From the NCBI RefSeq assembly GCF_964222135.1, contig NZ_CAXQBR010000003.1, forward strand, positions 62,001 through 126,000: a stretch of 64,000 nt of DNA. Direction: 5' to 3'. Below the pieces are notes generated by a model. It saw only the letters and a program-made list of their open reading frames with translations, did no database searches and had not been told where the DNA came from. This stretch comes from Euzebya sp. Lineage in GTDB: Bacteria > Actinomycetota > Nitriliruptoria > Euzebyales > Euzebyaceae. Positions 7,405 through 15,464 of this stretch are shown here, piece by piece. Position 1 is the first letter of the stretch. Every line of letters begins with the position of its first letter. The position numbers and the translations under genes were made by a program.

Positions 7405-9408
7405 ATGCCGCACGGACCGGTGCACCGCCGGGGACGTCCGCGTCCCCTCCTCCTCGCCGTCCTGCTCTGCGCGACCGCGGCCTCGACCGCCGTGGCGCCG
7501 ATCGCGGTGGCGCAGCCGGGCTCGGGCACGATCGTCTACGTCCAGGACGACCAGATCTGGATCGCGACGCCCGACGGCTCGCAACGGCACCAGGTCACCA
7601 CCGAGGGCCGCTGGTTCGGCCCGTCCATGGCCGATGACGGGACGATCATCGCGGCAACGGACGGGGCCGAACCCGACGAGGGCCTGCTGGTCCGCATGAC
7701 ACAGGGCGGCGAGGTCCTGTCCGCGTTCGTGCCCGACGTGCAGTTCGACCTCGGCCTCACGGGCACGGAGGTGCAGCCGAGCGGCGAGCTGGTCGCCTAC
7801 GGCACGATCGGCGGCGATCTCGGATCGGTCGAGCGGGCGACGTACGTCGTCGACGCTGCCGGCGAGCCGCCGACGTCCGTCGCCGGCGTCGGCCTGGAGG
7901 CTGCGTACGGCTGGTACCCGGGTACCGACGTGCTGGTGACGTCGGAGTACGACACGATCCGCTACCTGCTTCCCGGCCGCGACGCCAGCGAGGAGTGGAT
8001 CGACCGCTACAACCTCGTGCCCAACGACATCGACGTCAGCCGTGACGGGGCCCTGATGGCCATCGCCGGCTGTGACTTCGGATCGTCGGGGGACACGTGC
8101 GAGCAGATCGAGCTGCACGAGCTCTCCGGCCCGCCGCCGGCGGCGACCGTCCCGGTCAGCTGTCGCATCACCCACCCCGACGGCCACGTCTACGACGCGG
8201 TGGCCCTGTCGCCCGGCGGAGGGGGGGTCGCGTACGCGATCAGGCCACCGGACTCCGTCGTCGCGCAGGTCGTGGTCCACCCCGATGCGGACGTCCGGTC
8301 CTGCGACCTCGATGCGCCGGTGGTGCTCGGCGACACGACGACCACGTTGGACTGGTCCCCGGCGCCGTTCGACCCGGCCGGTGGCGGTGGGCCGCCTGCG
8401 CCGGGCGGCGGACCCGCGCCCGACGCCCCGGTGATCTCGCTGGCCGACGGCGGCCGGGTCGATGGCGGCGGTGCCGAGGACCCCGTCGGCCAGACGATCG
8501 CCACGTCCCGATCGGCGTGGGGCGACGGGGAGGCCGAGCTGGTGGTCCTGGCCACTGCCGACCGGTTCCCGGACGCGCTGGCCGGCGCGGCCCTGGCGGG
8601 CGAGCGCGGGCCGATCCTCGTGACGCCCTTCGCGGAGCAGCTCGACGCCCGGGTCGCTGCTGAGATCGCCCGCGTCACAGGCGGTGACGGCATCGCGCTT
8701 GTGCTCGGTGGGACCAGTGCCGTCAGCGAGGGCGCCGCCGCCGCGGCGGGGGAGGCGGCGGGTGCCACGAGCTGCCCGGCGCCGTACCCCACCGACTGCC
8801 GCTACGCCGGGACCGGCCGGGAGGACACCGCCGCGCGGATCGCGTCGACCGTGCTCGACCGCGACGGCGACCTCGGGGTCGTCCTCCTCGCCCGCGGGGA
8901 CGCGTTCGCCGACGCGATCACCGGCGGCGCATACGCCGCGGAGGCCGGGATCCCGATCCTCCTGACCCCGTCCACGCAGCTCGACGCCGGCACCGAGGCG
9001 GTCATCCGCGACCGCGGCATCGAGGAGGTGATCATCCTGGGCGGCACCGCAGCCGTCTCCGACGCGGTGGCCGACGCGCTCCCCGCGACGGTTCGGCGGG
9101 TCGCTGGTGCGGACCGGACCGAGACGAGCGCGGCCATCGCGACCGAGCTGTGGCAGTCCGAGGGCCTCGCCGGTGGCGGCGTGCTGCTCGTGAACGTCCG
9201 CGATGAGCGCGGCTGGCCGGCGGCGCGCGCGGCCGCCGGCGTGTCGGCGCTGGCCAACGCACCCCAGCTCGGCGTCGAGGACCCGCCCGCTCCGCCGGGC
9301 CGGGCGGTGCTGGACGCCGCCGACGCGCTCAGCGGACCCGTCGCGACGTACGCCTCCACAGCGCTCGTCTCCGACGCCCAGCTCGCCGCCGTGGAAGCGG
9401 CACGATGA
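7405..9408 (+). CDS. Secreted beta-propeller protein with CWB2 cell wall-binding repeats
   Basis: 667 residues starting at ATG 7405 (GAGGGGAG just upstream). A Sec signal peptide covers about residues 1-33 (Arg-rich n-region, long hydrophobic core, AVAQP cleavage region). Residues ~40-330 resemble a TolB/WD40-like propeller (repeated 'I-A-T-P-D-G-S' style strands, 'SRDGALMAIAG', 'LDWSP'). A Gly/Pro-rich linker follows. The C-terminal ~310 residues hold CWB2 repeats with signatures such as ADRFPDALAGAALAG, ILVTP and VLGGTSAVS. CWB2 domains anchor proteins non-covalently to cell-wall polymers. The ligand of the propeller is unknown. Confidence 0.85.
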   Translation: MPHGPVHRRGRPRPLLLAVLLCATAASTAVAPIAVAQPGSGTIVYVQDDQIWIATPDGSQRHQVTTEGRWFGPSMADDGTIIAATDGAEPDEGLLVRMTQGGEVLSAFVPDVQFDLGLTGTEVQPSGELVAYGTIGGDLGSVERATYVVDAAGEPPTSVAGVGLEAAYGWYPGTDVLVTSEYDTIRYLLPGRDASEEWIDRYNLVPNDIDVSRDGALMAIAGCDFGSSGDTCEQIELHELSGPPPAATVPVSCRITHPDGHVYDAVALSPGGGGVAYAIRPPDSVVAQVVVHPDADVRSCDLDAPVVLGDTTTTLDWSPAPFDPAGGGGPPAPGGGPAPDAPVISLADGGRVDGGGAEDPVGQTIATSRSAWGDGEAELVVLATADRFPDALAGAALAGERGPILVTPFAEQLDARVAAEIARVTGGDGIALVLGGTSAVSEGAAAAAGEAAGATSCPAPYPTDCRYAGTGREDTAARIASTVLDRDGDLGVVLLARGDAFADAITGGAYAAEAGIPILLTPSTQLDAGTEAVIRDRGIEEVIILGGTAAVSDAVADALPATVRRVAGADRTETSAAIATELWQSEGLAGGGVLLVNVRDERGWPAARAAAGVSALANAPQLGVEDPPAPPGRAVLDAADALSGPVATYASTALVSDAQLAAVEAAR

Positions 9409-9678
9409 CGCGGGCGACGGGCCTGGCCGAGGTGCAGATGGCCACAGGCGCCCGGCGCAGCCGGACGCCGAGGTCGCAGCGGTGGTCTCGCGCGGCTGCC
9501 GCCGGCCGTGACCGGTTCCGCCAGCACCTCGTCGACGCCCCGGGCACGACGGGGCAGGCTCGCACGCGGTCGATGCCCGTGGGGTGACGCCGCCGTCGGC
9601 GAGCGCGCACGGCGCCCCGCCCGATGCCAGACTGTGGCGACGTGGGCAGGGCGCGCGCGGGAGCGGAGAGGGCAGGAC

Positions 9679-10434
9679 ATGGGGTGGTTGTCGCGGAGCC
9701 GCGCCGGCGGCACGGGGGTCGACCGGTTGAGGGAGCGGGCCATGACGCACCGGGATCATCTGCTGGTGGACCGCACGTGCCGCGAGCTGCTCCGCATCGG
9801 CACGCCGGAGGCCCTCGACGTCGCCCTCGACGCGGTCGCGGCCGGGCGGTTCCACCCGTGGACGACGCAGACGGCCCTGGACGCCATGTGCGATGACATC
9901 GCCCGCCGGTGGTCGGCGGCGACGCCCGAGGGGCGGACGTCCCTGGCCCGCATCCTGGTCAAGACCGACGAGGGCCGCCAGACCCTCCGCGACCTGCTCG
10001 GCGGGCCGTCGGAGCCCTGGACGCTGATCTGCGCGCAGTGCGGCGCGGACGTGGTGACCATCACGAAGGTCCCGCCGCTGTGGCCGTGCGCGGACGTTCG
10101 GGGGAGGTTCCGCGTCGATCCCGACGGCGGGCACCTGCTCGTCGGGGACCCCGCCGCCGGCATCCCGATGGGGCATCGTTCGGGGCAGGGACCAGAGGGC
10201 GCCGCCTTCGACGCGCGTGATGTGTCGACCCTGGCGCGGGAGCTCCGGTGGGGGTTGCGGTTCGTCTGCCCGGAGGAGCCCACCGTCTGGTGCCCTGACC
10301 ACGTCGAGGTCATGGTCACGAACGAGCGCACCGACCTCGACGACGGCTGGCATCAGGTGGTCACGACCCACGTCGCCACCTACCCCGACGGGCACCGCCG
10401 CGAGGTCGCTCGTCGGACCATCACGGACGCCTGA
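9679..10434 (+). CDS. Unknown protein with a CxxC motif
   Basis: 251 residues from ATG 9679; an internal ATG at 9742 with GGGAG upstream is an equally good start (230 residues). The first half is helical and alludes to no family I recognise. The middle has ICAQCGADVV, a possible zinc-binding CxxC pair, with further cysteines at LWPCAD, FVCPEE and VWCPDH that could complete the site. No signal peptide or membrane segment is visible. It stands alone after a 270-bp gap in which I see no convincing gene. Confidence 0.6.
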   Translation: MGWLSRSRAGGTGVDRLRERAMTHRDHLLVDRTCRELLRIGTPEALDVALDAVAAGRFHPWTTQTALDAMCDDIARRWSAATPEGRTSLARILVKTDEGRQTLRDLLGGPSEPWTLICAQCGADVVTITKVPPLWPCADVRGRFRVDPDGGHLLVGDPAAGIPMGHRSGQGPEGAAFDARDVSTLARELRWGLRFVCPEEPTVWCPDHVEVMVTNERTDLDDGWHQVVTTHVATYPDGHRREVARRTITDA

Positions 10435-10454
10435 CCACTGGGCCAGGAGCGCCG

Positions 10455-10667
10455 TCAGAGCGCGGCGTCGTCGGCCCACCAGGCAGACGCGTCCTCCGAT
10501 CGCCGCCGCCGGTCCTCCGCCAGGGCTCCGGTCGCGACGGCGAGATCGATCGTGCCGAGGAGCCACTCCCACCGCTCGGTCGGGGTTCGCCGCGCCCATG
10601 CCCGGGACTTCACGTCGATGTCGTACGCCCACCCGTCGCCCAGGGCGGGGATGTCGACTTCATCCAT
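10455..10667 (-). CDS. Small protein paired with a nucleotidyltransferase-like gene
   Basis: 70 residues. Its ATG overlaps the end of the upstream reading frame by 8 bases, so the pair is translationally coupled. The sequence (WEWLLGTIDLAVATGAL, then a charged tail) resembles the short hypothetical partners often found next to AbiEii-like nucleotidyltransferases in actinobacteria. The role is unknown; an antitoxin or accessory function is possible but unsupported beyond the pairing. Confidence 0.55.
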   Translation of the reverse strand: MDEVDIPALGDGWAYDIDVKSRAWARRTPTERWEWLLGTIDLAVATGALAEDRRRRSEDASAWWADDAAL

Positions 10668-11001
10668 GGGACTGAAGCCGCCGCAGGGCGTCGATGTCCG
10701 CCAGGTCCCAAGGGAGCGGCGGCTCGGCGAACAGGTCCACCTCGCGGCGCGGGTCCAGCGGGTCGTGCAGTGAGAAGACCGTCAGGTCGCGCTGCTCCAC
10801 CCAACGGCGGCGGATCTCCGGGTTCGCGAACTGGACGGCCGGGACCGGCAGCCGCGGGACGAGGCCCATCGCGTCGAACACCTCGAGGGCCCACCGCACG
10901 TTCGCCTCCTGGAGATCGACCACGAGGTCGAGGTCGACCGTCATCCGAGGGTGGCCGTGGACCACGACCGCCACCCACCGACCACCACGCCCTTGGTCCA
11001 C
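10660..11001 (-). CDS. AbiEii-like nucleotidyltransferase, probably N-terminally truncated
   Basis: 113 residues from GTG at 11001. The segment HGHPRMTVDLDLVVDL carries the D-x-D metal-binding pair of minimal nucleotidyltransferases, and the rest (ALEVFDAMGLVPRLPV, VFSLHDPLDPRREVDLF) matches the AbiEii-related 'DLDLVVDL' proteins. The usual N-terminal helix and the GG of the family's VVGG-type motif are absent: the sequence reads RWVAVVVHGH. The gene begins 3 bases after the stop of the large CWB2 gene. Its 5' end was therefore probably removed when that boundary formed. It may be non-functional. Confidence 0.6.
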   Translation of the reverse strand: MDQGRGGRWVAVVVHGHPRMTVDLDLVVDLQEANVRWALEVFDAMGLVPRLPVPAVQFANPEIRRRWVEQRDLTVFSLHDPLDPRREVDLFAEPPLPWDLADIDALRRLQSHG

Positions 11002-11003
11002 GG

Positions 11004-14000
11004 CTAGCCCAGCTGGCCCCCGGTCCGCCGGCGGCGACGGATCGCCAGCGCCAGGAGCGCGACGGCCCCGACCACCAGCGCGGCGTCCCCTCGTGGGAGG
11101 GAAGCGACCCCGGCGGTCTGCGGCTCGGCGTCTTCCGCGGGTGCCGTCTGGAGCAGGATCGCGACGATCGCGTCCTCGACCTCGGCCGTGATGGTGGAGG
11201 TGTCGCCGACGAGGCGGATCAGTCGGAGGGCCTCGCGGTTGCGCGTCAGCAACGCCTCGAGCTCGTCGGCACCGCCCTGACCGTCGATCAACGCGAAGCT
11301 GGTCCCGGCGATGGCGGACTGCGGGCCGGCGGCCAGCGCCTGCGGCCAGTCCAGGCCCGTCGCGAGCGTCAGCGCCCCGGGGTCCATCCCCTCCGCGACG
11401 GCCTCGTCGTAGACCGCGAGGGAGGTCTGGTACCGCGTGTCACCGGCCAGGCGGCGGGTCGTCACGCCCGCCCCGTCGGCGATGCCCTGCTCCACCGCCG
11501 CGCTGACCGCGGCGTCGCCACCGGCAATCACGACCTCGTCGACGCCGAGGTCGGTCAGCGCCGCGGTGGTCGCCTCGGGCAGCCGGTCGCGGTTCACCAG
11601 CAGGATCGGGTCGCCGCGGAATCCGGCGTACGGGGCCACCGAGACCGGGTCGGGCCAGCCGCGCGCGGGGTCGGTGTGCTCGCCCTCCACCACGAAGGCG
11701 GTCCCCGTGGCGCTGCCGAGCTCGGCCGCGCTCAGCGCCGCGGTCTCGAACCGGTTCTCGCCGCCGATGCGGCGCACCGTCAGCCCGTCGGCGACCAGGG
11801 CGTCCTCCACGGCCTGGCTCACCGCCGCCACGCCGCCCAGGATGACGACCTCCTCGGCGCCCAGCCGCTCGATCTCGGCCTCGGTGGCCGGGTCCAGGGC
11901 GTCCGTCGGCGTGTACAGGAGCGGCGCGCCGAGGTCCGCTGCGAGCGGACCGCCGGCGAGGTTGTCGGCGTAGTCGTCGACCCGGCCGAGCAGGGCCACC
12001 GGTGCGCCGTCGCCGAACGCGTCGACGCTCACCGCGATCGCGGTGTCGATGGCGCCGCTGCCGTCGATGCGCTCGATCGGGATCGGGGACCCGCCCGCGA
12101 ACTGCGCCGGCGCGGGCAGCGTGACGGAGTAGATGTCGATCGCGTTCCGCCCGCCCTCGGTCAGGCGGAAGTCGCCGGTCGCGCCGGTGTAGGTCCAGGT
12201 GCCGTCGGTGTTCTCGGTGATGTCGAAGATCGCCGAGACCCACTGGTCGGCAGCCTCGGGGATGAACCAGGCGACCTCTGTGAACTCGAAGGTCCCGTCC
12301 GGGTGCTCGATGTAGTCGACCACCTGGGTGCCCTGGGAGTACCAGCCCATGAAGATCCGGTTCTGCCCCGGGATCTGGTGGAACACGTGCGCGGTGCAGA
12401 TCGTCGCCTGCGCGCCGGTGCGGACGGGGGCGCGGTAGATGGCCTTGTCGCCGCCCTCGCCGGTCTCGGGGTCGGCCGGGGTCCTCGCGTAGCTCTCGAA
12501 GGCGACCTCCGGGTCGAAGGACGACTCCTCGGCGGTCGTCACCGGCTCGGGCCGCTCGGCGAGCAGCCGGTCGGTGGCGTAGGCGTGGATCCCGCCGTTG
12601 CCAGCCGTGTTGTCCACGCCCTGGACGCAGGTGGCGCCCGGTGGCAGCACGCCGCCGCCACGCTCGTCGGTGGTCAGCACGAAGTCCCCGGAGTGGGTGA
12701 ACTCCGCCTCGTGGTTGAAGTCGATGTCCTCGGTGGCGGGCTGGGACGGGTCGGCGGAGCCGGTCGTGCTCTCCCGACCCATGTGGTACGCGCTGGCGAT
12801 GTGCTCGACGCCCGCCACCGATGGCGCGCCCGCCTCGATCCACCCGGCGACGCTCAGGTCGATCGGGTCGGTGTCGGTGCCGCCCTGCACGCAGTCGAGC
12901 ACCGGTGCCCCGGTGGCCCGGTCGGGACCGGACGTGCTCGCCCGCAGCCGGCACGGCAGTGGGTCCCCGTTGATCGTGTCGTCCGTCCGATCCTCCGGTG
13001 TCCCCGCGTCGTCGAACATGCCGGAGATGTCGAAGGTCATCAGCGCCGCGCCACCCGCGCAGGTGAGGGTGTCGTCGGGGAAGACCTCGAGCTCGTGGCA
13101 GCCGTAGATGCTGCCCGTGTTGGTGTGGCCGAGGGCCATGTCGAGGTCGTCGTAGCGGTAGCGGTAGACCAGCGGACGGCAGCCCTCGTCCTCGGCGAAC
13201 CCGCCGTCGGCGGCGATGCCCCGCTTGTCCTCGGTCGTGGCGTCGGCGGGGAAGTCGAGGCAGCTCGAGATGTCGAGGACCTCGAAGCCGTCCAGCCCGA
13301 GCCCGCCGCACTCGTTGCCGCGGATCAGCTCGCCGGTGTCACCGTCGTCGTCGCAGTCGTCGGCGTCCGCGGCGACCCCGATCGAGTCGGAGGTGACCGA
13401 GTACACGATGTGTGGTCGCGACGGGTCGACGTTGACGGTGTGGGACTCCCCGATGTGGCTGACCAGCGCGATCTCGACCGGGGCGGTCACATCGGTGATG
13501 TCGATCAGCTCGAGCCCGCCCTGGGGCGCGTCGAGCAGGCCCTGCCCGGTCAGGCCGCCGTCGTGGCAGCGGCCCGGCGCGTCGGAGGCGTCGATCAGCA
13601 GCTGGGCGTCCTCCCGCACCGCGAGGTCACCCCAATCGGTGTTGAGGGGCACGTCCCCCTTCGGCGTCGCCTCGACGTCGTGCTGGAGGCCCAGCGCGGA
13701 GGCCGGGTCGGTGATGCAGGTGGCGGAGGGGTGGCCGGCCACGAACGACGGCGCCACGGCCCCGTCCTCGTCGGTCAGCTGGACGATCGTCTGACCGGCG
13801 GAGTTCCCTCCCGCGGCGATCGTGCCGACCGAGGCGTAGGTGATGCCGCCCTGGGTGAAGAAGTCCAGGTCGGAGTGCGGGTTCCCGGTCGTGAACGAGC
13901 CGAGGTGCTCCCACTCCGCTCCCTCCCCGCCGCTGTTGATGCCGGTCCCGCCGGCAGGCGCGAAGGTCGCGCCCCCGACCGCCGGGTGGTCGGCTGCGGC

Positions 14001-14081
14001 GATGCCCGGCACCGCCAGGAGGGTCGCGACCGCCAGCGCGGTCACCACCAGCACCGTCGTGGTCGCTCGACGTGGTCCCAT
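11004..14081 (-). CDS. Large surface protein with CWB2 repeats and C-terminal membrane anchor
   Basis: 1025 residues from ATG 14081 (GAGGCAGG upstream). A signal peptide is at ~1-34. Residues ~40-640 are rich in Asp, Gly and paired Cys, with LVIVD-like repeat segments ('GGLELIDITDVTAPVEIALV', 'PRPHIVYSVTSDSIG'-like text) and many D-x-D turns suggesting calcium-bound beta structure. Three CWB2 repeats follow (~690-960; VVILGGVAAVS, VVIAGGDAAVS). The end has ASLPRGD, a ~17-residue hydrophobic helix and RRRRRTGGQLG. This is the layout of a sortase signal or stop-transfer anchor, though LPRGD is not a canonical LPxTG. The ligand is unknown. Confidence 0.85.
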   Translation of the reverse strand: MGPRRATTTVLVVTALAVATLLAVPGIAAADHPAVGGATFAPAGGTGINSGGEGAEWEHLGSFTTGNPHSDLDFFTQGGITYASVGTIAAGGNSAGQTIVQLTDEDGAVAPSFVAGHPSATCITDPASALGLQHDVEATPKGDVPLNTDWGDLAVREDAQLLIDASDAPGRCHDGGLTGQGLLDAPQGGLELIDITDVTAPVEIALVSHIGESHTVNVDPSRPHIVYSVTSDSIGVAADADDCDDDGDTGELIRGNECGGLGLDGFEVLDISSCLDFPADATTEDKRGIAADGGFAEDEGCRPLVYRYRYDDLDMALGHTNTGSIYGCHELEVFPDDTLTCAGGAALMTFDISGMFDDAGTPEDRTDDTINGDPLPCRLRASTSGPDRATGAPVLDCVQGGTDTDPIDLSVAGWIEAGAPSVAGVEHIASAYHMGRESTTGSADPSQPATEDIDFNHEAEFTHSGDFVLTTDERGGGVLPPGATCVQGVDNTAGNGGIHAYATDRLLAERPEPVTTAEESSFDPEVAFESYARTPADPETGEGGDKAIYRAPVRTGAQATICTAHVFHQIPGQNRIFMGWYSQGTQVVDYIEHPDGTFEFTEVAWFIPEAADQWVSAIFDITENTDGTWTYTGATGDFRLTEGGRNAIDIYSVTLPAPAQFAGGSPIPIERIDGSGAIDTAIAVSVDAFGDGAPVALLGRVDDYADNLAGGPLAADLGAPLLYTPTDALDPATEAEIERLGAEEVVILGGVAAVSQAVEDALVADGLTVRRIGGENRFETAALSAAELGSATGTAFVVEGEHTDPARGWPDPVSVAPYAGFRGDPILLVNRDRLPEATTAALTDLGVDEVVIAGGDAAVSAAVEQGIADGAGVTTRRLAGDTRYQTSLAVYDEAVAEGMDPGALTLATGLDWPQALAAGPQSAIAGTSFALIDGQGGADELEALLTRNREALRLIRLVGDTSTITAEVEDAIVAILLQTAPAEDAEPQTAGVASLPRGDAALVVGAVALLALAIRRRRRTGGQLG

Positions 14082-14238
14082 GGCCTGCCTCGCCTTCGGC
14101 TCGCCCTGACTGCGGGTGGGGTCCACCAACCAACCACACCGCCGGCTCGCTGGCGACCCCGTGCGTGGAGGGTTCGCCGTCGGCGGACGCCATCCCTGCC
14201 GTAGTCTGCGATCGGATGTCCTCGATGCCGGCGCGCGC

Positions 14239-15423
14239 ATGATCGTCCTGGCCCACCCGCTCGTCGACGCGGCCGGACTCGGCGTGCCGTCAGCGGTGGT
14301 CGCGGCCGCGGCGCTGCTGGTCGTGCTCCTGATCTCGTCACGTGCCGGTGCGCGCACGCCGCGGCTAGGTCGCGGGGTGGGGGGCGCCGGCGGTGCACGG
14401 CTCGTCGTCGGCCGGGCCGTCGGGCTGGGGCTACTCGCCATGGCGATCCTGGCGGGCCGACTGGGGCCGCCCGGCCAGCTCGACACGATCACGACCGCGC
14501 TGGTGATCGGCGCGGGCTGGCCGCTGCTCCTGCTCGTGAGCTTCGTGGCCGGCGACGTCTGGCGGCTGCTGAACCCCTTCGACACCCTCGCGCGCGGTCT
14601 CGAGGCCGTCACCGGCGGGTCCGCCAACCGATCCACGCCGCGCCTGGGGTGGGTGGCCGCCGTGGGGGCGGTGACGTGGACCTGGTGGTTGACGGTGTTC
14701 CCGCAGGCGCTCGCGCCGCGCTCGATCGCGCTGGCCCTCGGCGGCTACACGATCTTCGCGCTGGCGGGCTGCCTGGTCACCGGTCGTCGCACCTGGCTGG
14801 ACCGGGCCGAGGTCATGTCCGTGGCCCTCGGGGCCATCGGCCGGTCCGGACGACACCGATCGCGGGCCGCCCAGCCCCGCGCGGTCCACGCCACGATGGG
14901 GATCCTCGCCGGTGGGCTGCTGTTCGGGGAGGTGCGGTTCTCGCGCTGGTGGCTGCACCAGCTCGATCAGCTCGGTGCCGACCCCTACGGCGACGCGGCG
15001 GTCGGCATCGGGTTCGCGGTCGCGGTCACCCTGGGGGGCGCGCTCGCACTGGCCGCGGGTGCGTGGGGCCGTCGGGAGTCGGCCGAGTCCGCGGTGGCGG
15101 ACGTGCACGCCGGGGTCGTGGTCGCCCTCGGCCTCGCGCTGGCGATCGAGCGGGACCGGTTGTGGACGTCGGTCCAGCTGCTGGTCATCCGCGCCGGCAG
15201 CCCGTTCGGGGGCGACGTCGACCTCTTCGGCACGGCGTCGTGGCCGCTGCACCCCTGGCCCTTCGGTGACGCAGCCAGGGTCTGGGTCCAGGTCGCGGTG
15301 GTCACGGCCTGCGGGGCGGTCGCGCTGACCCGGGCCCGTCGCGCCGCACGCGGCAGCCAGGCCGCCACCGCCACCGCGACGGGGTGGCTCGGGGTCGCCC
15401 TGTTGTCCATCGCGACGGCCTGA
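14239..15423 (+). CDS. Polytopic membrane protein related to 'fenitrothion hydrolase'-annotated proteins
   Basis: 394 residues from ATG 14239, with about nine or ten hydrophobic segments. The start MIVLAHPLVD and the motif GDVWRLLNPFDTLARGLE match a conserved actinobacterial membrane family usually annotated as fenitrothion hydrolase from distant similarity. The reaction is not demonstrated for this branch, so I treat the name as uncertain. The protein lies divergent from the large CWB2 gene and 41 bp upstream of the S15-CWB2 gene, so it may be co-transcribed with the latter. Confidence 0.7.
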   Translation: MIVLAHPLVDAAGLGVPSAVVAAAALLVVLLISSRAGARTPRLGRGVGGAGGARLVVGRAVGLGLLAMAILAGRLGPPGQLDTITTALVIGAGWPLLLLVSFVAGDVWRLLNPFDTLARGLEAVTGGSANRSTPRLGWVAAVGAVTWTWWLTVFPQALAPRSIALALGGYTIFALAGCLVTGRRTWLDRAEVMSVALGAIGRSGRHRSRAAQPRAVHATMGILAGGLLFGEVRFSRWWLHQLDQLGADPYGDAAVGIGFAVAVTLGGALALAAGAWGRRESAESAVADVHAGVVVALGLALAIERDRLWTSVQLLVIRAGSPFGGDVDLFGTASWPLHPWPFGDAARVWVQVAVVTACGAVALTRARRAARGSQAATATATGWLGVALLSIATA

Positions 15424-15464
15424 GCGCAGCAGGAGTCGCCGCGCTCGACGCCGAACTCCACCCC

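Noticed and set aside
9405-9587. 60-residue open frame overlapping the stop of the first CWB2 gene
   Set aside because: Starts at an ATGA overlap but the product is low-complexity Arg/Ser/Ala with no homology pattern, and nothing supports translation.
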